A stretch of 64,000 nucleotides of DNA. Source: Brachycybe producta. Its lineage: Eukaryota > Arthropoda > Diplopoda > Playtdesmida > Andrognathidae. Position 1 is the stretch's first letter, and each line of letters starts with the position of its first letter. Positions 50,081 to 62,533 of the stretch are shown here, one piece after another. Below the pieces are notes generated by a model, which saw only the letters and a program-made list of their open reading frames with translations, had not been told where the DNA came from and did no database searches. The stretch spans positions 706,001-770,000 of the forward strand of contig JAUPFP010000062.1 of NCBI GenBank assembly GCA_036925085.1. Direction: 5' to 3'. A program made the position numbers and the translations under genes.

Positions 50081-50679
50081 TCAAATTTTTTCACTATCTT
50101 CATTAGACTTTCAAAAATTAGACTTTCAAACATTAGACTTTTAAAAGTTAGACTTTCAAACGTTAGACTTTCAAACGTTAAACTTTCAAACGTTAGACTT
50201 TCAAACGTTAGACTTTCAAACACTAGACTTTCAAACGTTAGACTTTCAAACGTTAGACTTTCTAATGTTAAACTTTCAAACGGTAGACTTTCAAAAGTTA
50301 GGCTTTCAATTGTTAGACTTTCAAATGTTAGACTTTCAAATGTTAGACTTTCAAATGTTAGACTATCAAATGTTAGACTTTCAAATGTTAGACTTTCAAA
50401 TGTTAGACTTTCAAAAGTTAGACATTCAAATGTTAGACTTTCAAATGTTAGACTTTCAAATGTTAGACTTTCAAATGTTAGACTTTCAAATGTTAGACTT
50501 TCAAATGTTAGACTTTCAAATGTTAGACTTTCAAATGTTAGACTTTCAAATGTTAGACTTTCAAATGTTAGACTTTCAAATGTTAGACTTTCAAATGTTA
50601 GACAATCAATTGTTAGACTTTCAAATGTTAACTTTCAAATGTTAGACTTTCAAATGTTAAACTTTCAAATGTTACACTT
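50081..50679. repeat. C2 module (599 bp)
   Basis: The marker is followed by CACTATCTTCATTAG. Otherwise as C1, with GACTATC and GACATTC variants in the CAAATG run. It ends with GACAATCAATTG and GTTAAC (50627). Equal in length to 52491-53089. Confidence 0.86.
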
Positions 50680-51519
50680 TCAAATTTTTTCACTTTCAAA
50701 CATTAGACTTTCAAACATTAGACTTTCAAATGTTAGACTTTCAAATGTTAGACTTTCAAATGTTAGACTTTCAAATGTTAGACTTTCAAATGTTAGACAT
50801 TCAATTGTTAGACTTTCAAATGTTTGACTTTCAAATGTTAGACTTTCAAACATTGGACTTTCAAACATTAGACTTTCAAACATTAGACTTTCAAACATTA
50901 GACTTTCAAACGTTACACTTTCAAATGTTAGACTTTCAAACGTTAGACTTTCAAACATTAGATTTTTAATTGTTAAACTTTCAAACATTAGACTTTCAAA
51001 CATTAGACTTTCAATTATTAGATTTTCAAATGTTATACTTTCAAATGTTAGATTTTCAAATGTTAGACTTTAAAACATTAGATTTTTAATTGTTAAACTT
51101 TAAATGTTAGACTTTTAAACATTAGACTTTCAATTATTAGATTTTCAAATGTTAGACTTTCAAACGTTAGACTTTCAAACGTTAGACTTTCAAAAGTTAG
51201 GCTTTCAAACGTTAGATTTTTAATTGTTAAACTTTCAATCATTTGACTTTCAAAAGTTAGGCTTTCAAACGTTAGATTTTTAATTGTTAAACTTTCAATC
51301 ATTTGACTTTCAAAAGTTAGGCTTTCAAACGTTAGATTTTTAATTCTTAAACTTTCAAACGTTTGACTTTCAAAAGTTAGGCTTTCAAACGTTAGATTTT
51401 TAATTGTTAAACTTTCAATCATTTGACTTTCAAACGTTAGACTTTCAAACATTAGACTTTCAAACGTTAGAATTTCAAATGTTAGACTTTCAAATGTTAG
51501 ACTTTCAAATGTTACACTT
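50680..51519. repeat. P module (840 bp)
   Basis: CAAATG run, GACATTCAATTG, CAAATGTTTGAC, TTGGAC, F and CAATTATTAG block, 14-base monomer (51095). Then four F-headed 60-base units near 51181-51430, one with TTTTTAATTCTTAAAC, and the L-like GAATTTC end. Confidence 0.85.
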
Positions 51520-52490
51520 TCAAATTTTTTCACTTTCAAACATTAGACTTTCAAATGTTAGACTTTCAAATGTTAGACTTTCAAATGTTAGACTTTCAAA
51601 TGTTAGACTTTCAAATGTTAGACTTTCAAATGTTAGACTTTCAAATGTTAGACTTTCAAATGTTAGACTTTCAAATGTTAGACATTCAATTGTTAGACTT
51701 TCAAATGTTAGACTTTCAAATGTTAAACTTTCAAACATTGGACTTTCAAACATTAGACTTTCAAACATTAGACTTTCAAACGTTACACTTTCAAATGTTA
51801 GACTTTCAAACGTTAGATTTTCAAATGTTAGACTCAAACATTAGATTTTTAATTGTTAAACTTTAAATGTTAGACTTTTAAACATTAGACTTTCAATTAT
51901 TAGATTTTCAAATGTTAGACTTTCAAACGTTAGACTTTCAAACGTTAGACTTTCAAACGTTAGACTTTCAAACGTTAGACTTTCAAACGTTAGTCTTTCC
52001 AACATTAGACTTTCAAAGGTTAGACTTTCAAATGTTAGACTTTCAAATGTTAGACTTTCAAACGTTAGACTTTCAAACGTTAGACTTTCAAACGTTAGAC
52101 TTTCAAACGTTAGACTTTCAAACGTTAGACTTTCAAACGTTAGACTTTCAAACATAAGACTTTCAAAAGTTAGACATTAAAATGTTAGACTTTCAAATGT
52201 TAGACTTTCAAACGTTGGACTTTCAAACATTAGACTTTCAAATGTTACTTTCAAACGTTAGACTTTCAAAGGTTAGACTTTCAAATGTTATACTTTCAAA
52301 CGTTAGATTTTCTAATGTTGGACTTTCAAACATTAGATTTTTAATTGTTAAACTTTCAAACGTTAGACTTTCAAAAGTTAGACTTTCAAAAGTTAGGCTT
52401 TCAAATGTTAGACTTTCAAATGTTAGACTTTCAAATGTTAGACTTTCAAACGTTAGACTTTCAAACGTTAGACTTTCAAATGTTACACTT
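51520..52490. repeat. S module joined to a C1 end (971 bp)
   Basis: S order with the two-base-short GACTCAAAC (51831), 14-base monomer (51858) and 13-base monomer (52243). Immediately after that it switches to the C1 end, matching from 49841. This is the junction of a 2.41-kb tandem duplication. Confidence 0.86.
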
Positions 52491-53089
52491 TCAAATTTTT
52501 TCACTATCTTCATTAGACTTTCAAAAATTAGACTTTCAAACATTAGACTTTTAAAAGTTAGACTTTCAAACGTTAGACTTTCAAACGTTAAACTTTCAAA
52601 CGTTAGACTTTCAAACATTAGACTTTCAAACACTAGACTTTCAAACGTTAGACTTTCAAACGTTAGACTTTCTAATGTTAAACTTTCAAACGGTAGACTT
52701 TCAAAAGTTAGGCTTTCAATTGTTAGACTTTCAAATGTTAGACTTTCAAATGTTAGACTTTCAAATGTTAGACTATCAAATGTTAGACTTTCAAATGTTA
52801 GACTTTCAAATGTTAGACTTTCAAAAGTTAGACATTCAAATGTTAGACTTTCAAATGTTAGACTTTCAAATGTTAGACTTTCAAATGTTAGACTTTCAAA
52901 TGTTAGACTTTCAAATGTTAGACTTTCAAATGTTAGACTTTCAAATGTTAGACTTTCAAATGTTAGACTTTCAAATGTTAGACTTTCAAATGTTAGACTT
53001 TCAAATGTTAGACAATCAATTGTTAGACTTTCAAATGTTAACTTTCAAATGTTAGACTTTCAAATGTTAAACTTTCAAATGTTACACTT
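52491..53089. repeat. C2 module (599 bp)
   Basis: Copy of 50081-50679, same length, including CACTATCTTC, GACTATC, GACAATCAATTG and GTTAAC (53037). Confidence 0.88.
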
Positions 53090-53959
53090 TCAAATTTTTT
53101 CACTTTCAAACATTAGACTTTCAAACATTAGACTTTCAAATGTTAGACTTTCAAATGTTAGACTTTCAAATGTTAGACTTTCAAATGTTAGACTTTCAAA
53201 TGTTAGACATTCAATTGTTAGACTTTCAAATGTTTGACTTTCAAATGTTAGACTTTCAAACATTGGACTTTCAAACATTAGACTTTCAAACATTAGACTT
53301 TCAAACATTAGACTTTCAAACGTTACACTTTCAAATGTTAGACTTTCAAACGTTAGACTTTCAAATGTTAGACTTTCAAACATTAGATTTTTAATTGTTA
53401 AACTTTCAAACATTAGACTTTCAAACATTAGACTTTCAATTATTAGATTTTCAAATGTTATACTTTCAAATGTTAGATTTTCAAATGTTAGACTTTAAAA
53501 CATTAGATTTTTAATTGTTAAACTTTAAATGTTAGACTTTTAAACATTAGACTTTCAATTATTAGATTTTCAAATGTTAGACTTTCAAACGTTAGACTTT
53601 CAAACGTTAGACTTTCAAAAGTTAGGCTTTCAAACGTTAGATTTTTAATTGTTAAACTTTCAATCATTTGACTTTCAAAAGTTAGGCTTTCAAACGTTAG
53701 ATTTTTAATTGTTAAACTTTCAATCATTTGACTTTCAAAAGTTAGGCTTTCAAACGTTAGATTTTTAATTCTTAAACTTTCAAACGTTTGACTTTCAAAA
53801 GTTAGGCTTTCAAACGTTAGATTTTTAATTGTTAAACTTTCAATCATTTGACTTTCAAACGTTAGACTTTCAAACGTTAGACTTTCAAACGTTAGACTTT
53901 CAAACGTTAGAATTTCAAATGTTAGACTTTCAAATGTTAGACTTTCAAATGTTACACTT
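53090..53959. repeat. P module (870 bp)
   Basis: Copy of 50680-51519, two monomers longer. Shares the rare TTTTTAATTCTTAAAC near 53762. 14-base monomer at 53520. Confidence 0.87.
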
Positions 53960-54705
53960 TCAAATTTTTTCACTTTCAAACATTAGACTTTCAAATGTTA
54001 GACTTTCAAATGTTAGACTTTCAAATGTTAGACTTTCAAATGTTAGACTTTCAAATGTTAGACTTTCAAATGTTAGACTTTCAAATGTTAAACTTTCAAA
54101 TGTTAGACTTTCAAATGTTAGACATTCAATTGTTAGACTTTCAAATGTTAGACTTTCAAATGTTAAACTTTCAAACATTGGACTTTCAAACATTAGACTT
54201 TCAAACATTAGACTTTCAAACGTTACACTTTCAAATGTTAGACTTTCAAACGTTAGATTTTCAAATGTTAGACTCAAACATTAGATTTTTAATTGTTAAA
54301 CTTTAAATGTTAGACTTTTAAACATTAGACTTTCAATTATTAGATTTTCAAATGTTAGACTTTCAAACGTTAGACTTTCAAACGTTAGACTTTCAAACGT
54401 TAGACTTTCAAACGTTAGACTTTCAAACGTTAGTCTTTCCAACATTAGACTTTCAAAGGTTAGACTTTCAAATGTTAGACTTTCAAATGTTAGACTTTCA
54501 AACGTTAGACTTTCAAACGTTAGACTTTCAAACGTTAGACTTTCAAACGTTAGACTTTCAAACGTTAGACTTTCAAACATAAGACTTTCAAAAGTTAGAC
54601 ATTAAAATGTTAGACTTTCAAATGTTAGACTTTCAAACGTTGGACTTTCAAACATTAGACTTTCAAATGTTACTTTCAAATGTTAGACTTTCAAATGTTA
54701 GACTT
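53960..54705. repeat. S module (746 bp)
   Basis: S order with GACTCAAAC (54271), 14-base (54298) and 13-base (54669) monomers. A private AACTTTC monomer lies in the first CAAATG run (near 54090). Confidence 0.86.
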
Positions 54706-55576
54706 TCAAATTTTTTCACTTTCAAACCTTAGACTTTGAAACATTAGACTTTGAAACATTAGACTTTGAAACATTAGACTTTGAAACATTAGACTTTGAA
54801 ACATTAGACTTTGAAACATTAGACTTTGAAACATTAGACTTTGAAACATTAGACTTTGAAACATTAGACTTTGAAACATTATACTTTGAAACATTATACT
54901 TTGAAACATTAGTCTTTCCAACATTAGACTTTCAAACGTTAGACTTTCAAAGGTTAGACTTTCAAACGTTAGACTTTCAAATGTTAGACTTTGAAACATT
55001 AGTCTTTTCAACATTAGACTTTCAAACGTTAGACTTTCAAACGTTAGACTTTCAAACGTTAGACTTTCAAACGTTAGACTTTCAAACGTTAGACTTTCAA
55101 ACGTTAGACTTTCAAACATCAGATTTTTAATTGTTAAACTTTCAAACATTAGACTTTCAAACATTAGACTTTCAAACATTAGACTTTCAATTATTAGATT
55201 TTCAAATGTTATACTTTCAAATGTTAGATTTTCTAATGTTAGACTTTCAAACATTAGATTTTTAATTGTTAAACTTTCAAACGTTTGACTTTCAAAAGTT
55301 AGGCTTTCAAACGTTAGATTTTTAATTGTTAAACTTTCAATCGTTTGACTTTCAAAAGTTAGGCTTTCAAACGTTAGATTTTTAATTGTTAAACTTTCAA
55401 ACATTAGACTTTAAAACATTAGACTTTCAATTATTAGATTTTCAATTGTTATACTTTCAAACGTTAGATTTTCAAACGTTAGACTTTCAAACGTTAGACT
55501 TTCAAACGTTAGACTTTCAAATGTTAGACTTTCAAATTTTAGACTTTCAAAGGTTACACTTTCAAATGTTAGACTT
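54706..55576. repeat. R module (871 bp)
   Basis: R order with CAAACATCAG, F-headed 60-base units near 55256-55400 and GACTTTAAAACATTAG. Equal in length to 57089-57959, with which it shares CAATTGTTATAC. Confidence 0.87.
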
Positions 55577-56327
55577 TCAAATTTTTTCACTTTCAAACAT
55601 TAGACTTTGAAACACTAGACTTTGAAACATTAGACTTTGAAACATTAGACTTTGAAACATTAGACTTTGAAACATTAGAGTTTGAAACATTAGACTTTGA
55701 AACATTAGACTTTGAAACATTAGACTTTGAAACATTAGAATTTGAAACATTAGACTTTGAAACATTAGACTTTGAAACATTAGACTTTGAAACATTAGAC
55801 TTTGAAACATTAGTCTTTCTAACATTAGACTTTCAAACGTTAGACTTTCAAACGTTAGACTTTCAAACGTTAGACTTTCAAACGTTAGACTTTCAAACGT
55901 TAGACTTTCAAACGTTAGACTTTCAAACGTTAGACTTTCAAACGTTAGACTTTCAAACGTTAGACTTTCAAAGGTTAGACTTTCAAACATTAGACTTTCA
56001 AATGTTAGACTTTCAAACGTTAGATTTTTAATTGTTAAACTTTCAAACATTAGACTTTCAAACATTAGACTTTCAAACATTAGACTTTCAATTATTAGAT
56101 TTTCAAATGTTATACTTTCAAACGTTAGATTTTCTAATGTTAGACTTTCAAACATTAGATTTTTAATTGTTAAACTTTCAAACGTTAGACTTTCAAAAGT
56201 TAGACTTTCAAAAGTTAGGCTTTCAAACGTTAGACTTTCAAACGTTAGACTTTCAAACGTTAGACTTTCAAACGTTAGAATTTCAAATGTTAGACTTTCA
56301 AATGTTAGACTTTCAAATGTTACACTT
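55577..56327. repeat. N module joined to an L/P end (751 bp)
   Basis: N order up to the AAAAGTTAGGC pair near 56220. Then it passes directly into four CAAACG monomers and GAATTTC as at 53856-53930. The join is the boundary of a 2.38-kb tandem duplication. Confidence 0.85.
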
Positions 56328-57088
56328 TCAAATTTTTTCACTTTCAAACAATAGACTTTCGAATGTTAGACTTTCAAATGTTAGACTTTCAAATGTTAGA
56401 CTTTCAAATGTTAGACTTTCAAATGTTAGACTTTCAAATGTTAGACTTTCAAATGTTAGACTTTCAAATGTTAGACTTTCAAATGTTAGACATTCAATTG
56501 TTAGACTTTCAAATGTTAGACTTTCAAATGTTAAACTTTCAAACATTGGACTTTCAAACATTAGACTTTCAAACATTAGACTTTCAAACGTTACACTTTC
56601 AAATGTTAGACTTTCAAACGTTAGATTTTCAAATGTTAGACTCAAACATTAGATTTTTAATTGTTAAACTTTAAATGTTAGACTTTTAAACATTAGACTT
56701 TCAATTATTAGATTTTCAAATGTTAGACTTTCAAACGTTAGACTTTCAAACGTTAGACTTTCAAACGTTAGACTTTCAAACGTTAGACTTTCAAACGTTA
56801 GACTTTCAAACGTTAGTCTTTCCAACATTAGACTTTCAAAGGTTAGACTTTCAAATGTTAGACTTTCAAATGTTAGACTTTCAAACGTTAGACTTTCAAA
56901 CGTTAGACTTTCAAACGTTAGACTTTCAAACGTTAGACTTTCAAACGTTAGACTTTCAAACATAAGACTTTCAAAAGTTAGACATTAAAATGTTAGACTT
57001 TCAAATGTTAGACTTTCAAACGTTGGACTTTCAAACATTAGACTTTCAAATGTTACTTTCAAATGTTAGACTTTCAAATGTTAGACTT
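56328..57088. repeat. S module (761 bp)
   Basis: Copy of 53960-54705 with private CAAACAATAGAC and TTCGAATG at its start (near 56346-56362). GACTCAAAC at 56639, 14-base at 56666, 13-base at 57051. Confidence 0.87.
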
Positions 57089-57959
57089 TCAAATTTTTTC
57101 ACTTTCAAACCTTAGACTTTGAAACATTAGACTTTGAAACATTAGACTTTGAAACATTAGACTTTGAAACATTAGACTTTGAAACATTAGACTTTGAAAC
57201 ATTAGACTTTGAAACATTAGACTTTGAAACATTAGACTTTGAAACATTAGACTTTGAAACATTATACTTTGAAACATTATACTTTGAAACATTAGTCTTT
57301 CCAACATTAGACTTTCAAACGTTAGACTTTCAAAGGTTAGACTTTCAAACGTTAGACTTTCAAATGTTAGACTTTGAAACATTAGTCTTTTCAACATTAG
57401 ACTTTCAAACGTTAGACTTTCAAACGTTAGACTTTCAAACGTTAGACTTTCAAACGTTAGACTTTCAAACGTTAGACTTTCAAACGTTAGACTTTCAAAC
57501 ATCAGATTTTTAATTGTTAAACTTTCAAACATTAGACTTTCAAACATTAGACTTTCAAACATTAGACTTTCAATTATTAGATTTTCAAATGTTATACTTT
57601 CAAATGTTAGATTTTCTAATGTTAGACTTTCAAACATTAGATTTTTAATTGTTAAACTTTCAAACGTTTGACTTTCAAAAGTTAGGCTTTCAAACGTTAG
57701 ATTTTTAATTGTTAAACTTTCAATCGTTTGACTTTCAAAAGTTAGGCTTTCAAACGTTAGATTTTTAATTGTTAAACTTTCAAACATTAGACTTTAAAAC
57801 ATTAGACTTTCAATTATTAGATTTTCAATTGTTATACTTTCAAACGTTAGATTTTCAAACGTTAGACTTTCAAACGTTAGACTTTCAAACGTTAGACTTT
57901 CAAATGTTAGACTTTCAAATTTTAGACTTTCAAAGGTTACACTTTCAAATGTTAGACTT
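57089..57959. repeat. R module (871 bp)
   Basis: Copy of 54706-55576 of equal length, offset 2383. Confidence 0.88.
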
Positions 57960-58695
57960 TCAAATTTTTTCACTTTCAAACATTAGACTTTGAAACACTA
58001 GACTTTGAAACATTAGACTTTGAAACATTAGACTTTGAAACATTAGACTTTGAAACATTAGAGTTTGAAACATTAGACTTTGAAACATTAGACTTTGAAA
58101 CATTAGACTTTGAAACATTAGAATTTGAAACATTAGACTTTGAAACATTAGACTTTGAAACATTAGACTTTGAAACATTAGACTTTGAAACATTAGTCTT
58201 TCTAACATTAGACTTTCAAACGTTAGACTTTCAAACGTTAGACTTTCAAACGTTAGACTTTCAAACGTTAGACTTTCAAACGTTAGACTTTCAAACGTTA
58301 GACTTTCAAACGTTAGACTTTCAAACGTTAGACTTTCAAACGTTAGACTTTCAAACGTTAGACTTTCAAAGGTTAGACTTTCAAACATTAGACTTTCAAA
58401 TGTTAGACTTTCAAACGTTAGATTTTTAATTGTTAAACTTTCAAACATTAGACTTTCAAACATTAGACTTTCAAACATTAGACTTTCAATTATTAGATTT
58501 TCAAATGTTATACTTTCAAACGTTAGATTTTCTAATGTTAGACTTTCAAACATTAGATTTTTAATTGTTAAACTTTCAAACGTTAGACTTTCAAAAGTTA
58601 GACTTTCAAAAGTTAGGCTTTCAAATGTTAGACTTTCAAATGTTAGACTTTCAAACGTTAGACTTTCAAACGTTAGACTTTCAAATGTTACACTT
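57960..58695. repeat. N module (736 bp)
   Basis: Copy of 48520-49255 of equal length, offset 9440. It keeps the normal N end that was lost at 55577-56327. Confidence 0.87.
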
Positions 58696-59490
58696 TCAAA
58701 TTTTTTCACTTTCTTCATTAGACTTTCAAAAATTAGACTTTCAAACATTAGACTTTCAAAAGTTAGACTTTCAAACGTTAGACTTTCAAACGTTAAACTT
58801 TCAATTGTTAGACTTTCAAACGTTAGACTTTCAAACACTAGACTTTCAAACGTTAGACTTTCAAACGTTAGACTTTCTAATGTTAAACTTTCAAACGGTA
58901 GACTTTCAAAAGTTAGCCTTTCAATTGTTAGACTTTCAAATGTTAGACTTTCAAATGTTAGACTTTCAAAAGTTAGACTTTCAAATGTTAGACTTTCAAA
59001 TGTTAGACTTTCAAATGTTAGACTTTCAAATGTTAGACTTTCAAATGTTAGACTTTCAAATGTTAGACTTTCAAATGTTAGACTTTCAAATGTTAGACTT
59101 TCAAGTGTTAGACTTTCAAATGTTAGACTTTCAAATGTTAGACAATCAATTGTTAGACTTTCAAATGTTAGACTTTCAAATGTTAGACTTTCAAATGTTA
59201 GACTTTCAAACATTGGACTTTCAAACATTAGTCTTTCTAACATTAGACTTTCAAACGTTAGACTTTCAAAGGTTAGACTTTCAAATGTTATACTTTCAAA
59301 CGTTAGATTTTCTAATGTTGGACTTTCAAACATTAGATTTTTAATTGTTAAACTTTCAAACGTTAGACTTTCAAAAGTTAGACTTTCAAAAGTTAGGCTT
59401 TCAAATGTTAGACTTTCAAATGTAAGACTTTCAAATGTTAGACTTTCAAACGTTAGACTTTCAAACGTTAGACTTTCAAATGTTACACTT
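58696..59490. repeat. C1 module (795 bp)
   Basis: Copy of 49256-50080, two monomers shorter. Its CAAATG run is broken by CAAGTG (near 59101) and GACAATCAATTG (near 59141), where the partner is pure. Private GGCTTTC-to-GCCTTTC near 58915. Confidence 0.85.
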
Positions 59491-60119
59491 TCAAATTTTT
59501 TCACTATCTTCATTAGACTTTCAAAAATTAGACTTTCAAACATTAGACTTTTAAAAGTTAGACTTTCAAACGTTAGACTTTCAAACGTTAAACTTTCAAA
59601 CGTTAGACTTTCAAACGTTAGACTTTCAAACACTAGACTTTCAAACGTTAGACTTTCAAACGTTAGACTTTCTAATGTTAAACTTTCAAACGGTAGACTT
59701 TCAAAAGTTAGGCTTTCAATTGTTAGACTTTCAAATGTTAGACTTTCAAATGTTAGACTTTCAAATGTTAGACTATCAAATGTTAGACTTTCAAATGTTA
59801 GACTTTCAAATGTTAGACTTTCAAAAGTTAGACATTCAAATGTTAGACTTTCAAATGTTAGACTTTCAAATGTTAGACTTTCAAATGTTAGACTTTCAAA
59901 TGTTAGACTTTCAAATGTTAGACTTTCAAATGTTAGACTTTCAAATGTTAGACTTTCAAATGTTAGACTTTCAAATGTTAGACTTTCAAATGTTAGACTT
60001 TCAAATGTTAGACTTTCAAATGTTAGACTTTCAAATGTTAGACAATCAATTGTTAGACTTTCAAATGTTAACTTTCAAATGTTAGACTTTCAAATGTTAA
60101 ACTTTCAAATGTTACACTT
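59491..60119. repeat. C2 module (629 bp)
   Basis: Same as 50081-50679 with two more CAAATG monomers. GTTAAC at 60067. Confidence 0.87.
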
Positions 60120-60959
60120 TCAAATTTTTTCACTTTCAAACATTAGACTTTCAAACATTAGACTTTCAAATGTTAGACTTTCAAATGTTAGACTTTCAAA
60201 TGTTAGACTTTCAAATGTTAGACTTTCAAATGTTAGACATTCAATTGTTAGACTTTCAAATGTTTGACTTTCAAATGTTAGACTTTCAAACATTGGACTT
60301 TCAAACATTAGACTTTCAAACATTAGACTTTCAAACATTAGACTTTCAAACGTTACACTTTCAAATGTTAGACTTTCAAACGTTAGACTTTCAAATGTTA
60401 GACTTTCAAACATTAGATTTTTAATTGTTACACTTTCAAACATTAGACTTTCAAACATTAGACTTTCAATTATTAGATTTTCAAATGTTATACTTTCAAA
60501 TGTTAGATTTTCAAATGTTAGACTTTAAAACATTAGATTTTTAATTGTTAAACTTTAAATGTTAGACTTTTAAACATTAGACTTTCAATTATTAGATTTT
60601 CAAATGTTAGACTTTCAAACGTTAGACTTTCAAACGTTAGACTTTCAAAAGTTAGGCTTTCAAACGTTAGATTTTTAATTGTTAAACTTTAAATCATTTG
60701 ACTTTCAAAAGTTAGGCTTTCAAACGTTAGATTTTTAATTGTTAAACTTTCAATCATTTGACTTTCAAAAGTTAGGCTTTCAAACGTTAGATTTTTAATT
60801 GTTAAACTTTCAAACGTTTGACTTTCAAAAGTTAGGCTTTCAAACGTTAGATTTTTAATTGTTAAACTTTCAATCATTTGACTTTCAAACGTTAGACTTT
60901 CAAACGTTAGAATTTCAAATGTTAGACTTTCAAATGTTAGACTTTCAAATGTTACACTT
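60120..60959. repeat. P module (840 bp)
   Basis: Equal in length to 50680-51519. Private ATTGTTACACTTTC near 60430 and AACTTTAAATCATTTG near 60685. Here the F-headed 60-base units read TTAATTGTT, not TTAATTCTT. Confidence 0.86.
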
Positions 60960-61647
60960 TCAAATTTTTTCACTTTCAAACATTAGACTTTCAAATGTTA
61001 GACTTTCAAATGTTAGACTTTCAAATGTTAGACTTTCAAATGTTAGACTTTCAAATGTTAGACTTTCAAATGTTAGACTTTCAAATGTTAGACTTTCAAA
61101 TGTTAGACTTTCAAATGTTAGACATTCAATTGTTAGACTTTCAAATGTTAGACTTTCAAATGTTAAACTTTCAAACATTGGACTTTCAAACATTAGACTT
61201 TCAAACATTAGACTTTCAAACGTTACACTTTCAAATGTTAGACTTTCAAACGTTAGATTTTCAAATGTTAGACTTTCAAACATTAGATTTTTAATTGTTA
61301 AACTTTAAATGTTAGACTTTTAAACATTAGACTTTCAATTATTAGATTTTCAAATGTTAGACTTTCAAACGTTAGACTTTCAAACGTTAGACTTTCAAAC
61401 GTTAGACTTTCAAACGTTAGACTTTCAAACGTTAGACTTTCAAACGTTAGTCTTTCCAACATTAGACTTTCAAAGGTTAGACTTTCAAATGTTAGACTTT
61501 CAAATGTTATACTTTCAAACATAAGACTTTCAAAAGTTAGACATTAAAATGTTAGACTTTCAAATGTTAGACTTTCAAACGTTGGACTTTCAAACATTAG
61601 ACTTTCAAATGTTACTTTCAAATGTTAGACTTTCAAATGTTAGACTT
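60960..61647. repeat. S module, short tail (688 bp)
   Basis: S order with full-length GACTTTCAAAC where other right-domain S modules have GACTCAAAC. The CAAACG run before CATAAGAC is missing (near 61505). 14-base at 61300, 13-base at 61610. Confidence 0.85.
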
Positions 61648-62533
61648 TCAAATTTTTTCACTTTCAAACCTTAGACTTTGAAACATTAGACTTTGAAACA
61701 TTAGACTTTGAAACATTAGACTTTGAAACATTAGACTTTGAAACATTAGACTTTGAAACATTAGACTTTGAAACATTAGACTTTGAAACATTATACTTTG
61801 AAACATTATACTTTGAAACATTAGTCTTTCCAACATTAGACTTTCAAACGTTAGACTTTCAAAGGTTAGACTTTCAAACGTTAGACTTTCAAATGTTAGA
61901 CTTTGAAACATTAGTCTTTTCAACATTAGACTTTCAAACGTTAGACTTTCAAACGTTAGACTTTCAAACGTTAGACTTTCAAACGTTAGATTTTCAAACG
62001 TTAGACTTTCAAACATCAGATTTTTAATTGTTAAACTTTCAAACATTAGACTTTCAAACATTAGACTTTCAAACATTAGACTTTCAATTATTAGATTTTC
62101 AAATGTTATACTTTCAAATGTTAGATTTTCTAATGTTAGACTTTCAAACATTAGATTTTTAATTGTTAAACTTTCAAACGTTTGACTTTCAAAAGTTAGG
62201 CTTTCAAACGTTAGATTTTTAATTGTTAAACTTTCAATCGTTTGACTTTCAAAAGTTAGGCTTTCAAACGTTAGATTTTTAATTGTTAAACTTTCAAACA
62301 TTAGACTTTCAAACATTAGACTTTCAATTATTAGATTTTCAAATGTTATACTTTCAAACGTTAGATTTTCAAACGTTAGACTTTCAAACGTTAGACTTTC
62401 AAACGTTAGACTTTCAAACGTTAGACTTTCAAACGTTAGACTTTCAAACGTTAGACTTTCAAACGTTAGACTTTCAAATGTTAGACTTTCAAATTTTAGA
62501 CTTTCAAAGGTTACACTTTCAAATGTTAGACTT
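61648..62533. repeat. R module (886 bp)
   Basis: R order with CAAACATCAG and a longer CAAACG run before the CAAATTTTAGAC end. It starts 4559 bases after the R module at 57089. Confidence 0.86.

Larger units (their letters stand above)
49841..52250. repeat. 2.41-kb tandem duplication, left copy
   Basis: C1 end, C2, P and S modules. Offset to the right copy is 2410 near the start and 2440 near the end, a gain of two monomers. Confidence 0.88.
52251..54675. repeat. 2.41-kb tandem duplication, right copy
   Basis: Begins just after the 13-base monomer at 52243, where CAAACGTTAG and AAAGG replace the usual CAAATGTTAG. Shares the rare TTTTTAATTCTTAAAC and GACTCAAAC monomers. Confidence 0.88.
53856..56223. 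repeat. 2.38-kb tandem duplication, left copy
   Basis: P end, S, R and N. Offsets to the right copy are 2368 for the S start and 2383 for R and N. Confidence 0.87.
48520..57959. repeat. 9.4-kb repeat, first copy
   Basis: N, C1, C2, P, S recur from 57960 with offsets of 9410-9440. The first copy is longer than one 4.57-kb cycle because the 2.41-kb and 2.38-kb duplications lie inside it. The second copy runs off the window. Confidence 0.8.
56224..58606. repeat. 2.38-kb tandem duplication, right copy
   Basis: Starts where the N module at 55577 jumps into four CAAACG monomers and GAATTTC. The private CAATTGTTATAC in R is shared by both copies. Confidence 0.87.
4121..61313. repeat. Set of 14-base monomers (AAACTTTAAATG)
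   Basis: A monomer one base short follows an F monomer at 19 sites. First bases of AAACTTTAAATG: 4121, 6433, 22191, 24412, 27038, 31557, 39721, 42074, 42402, 43420, 46148, 47241, 51095, 51858, 53520, 54298, 56666, 60550 and 61300. It is always followed by TTAGACTTTTAAACATTAG and then CAATTATTAG, so it marks a single ancestral event copied by duplication. Confidence 0.9.
81..61640. repeat. Set of 13-base monomers (TGTTACTTTC, lacking AG)
   Basis: A monomer two bases short, reading ATGTTACTTTCAAA, occurs 15 times. First bases of TGTTAC: 81, 10843, 11667, 18242, 19066, 36027, 36851, 42727, 43940, 46579, 47746, 52243, 54669, 57051 and 61610. It nearly always sits about 35 bases before a T6 marker and shortly after GACATTAAAATG and TTGGAC monomers, so it belongs to one ancestral module tail. 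The copy at 40121 (TGTTCTTTC) has lost one further base. Confidence 0.9.
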
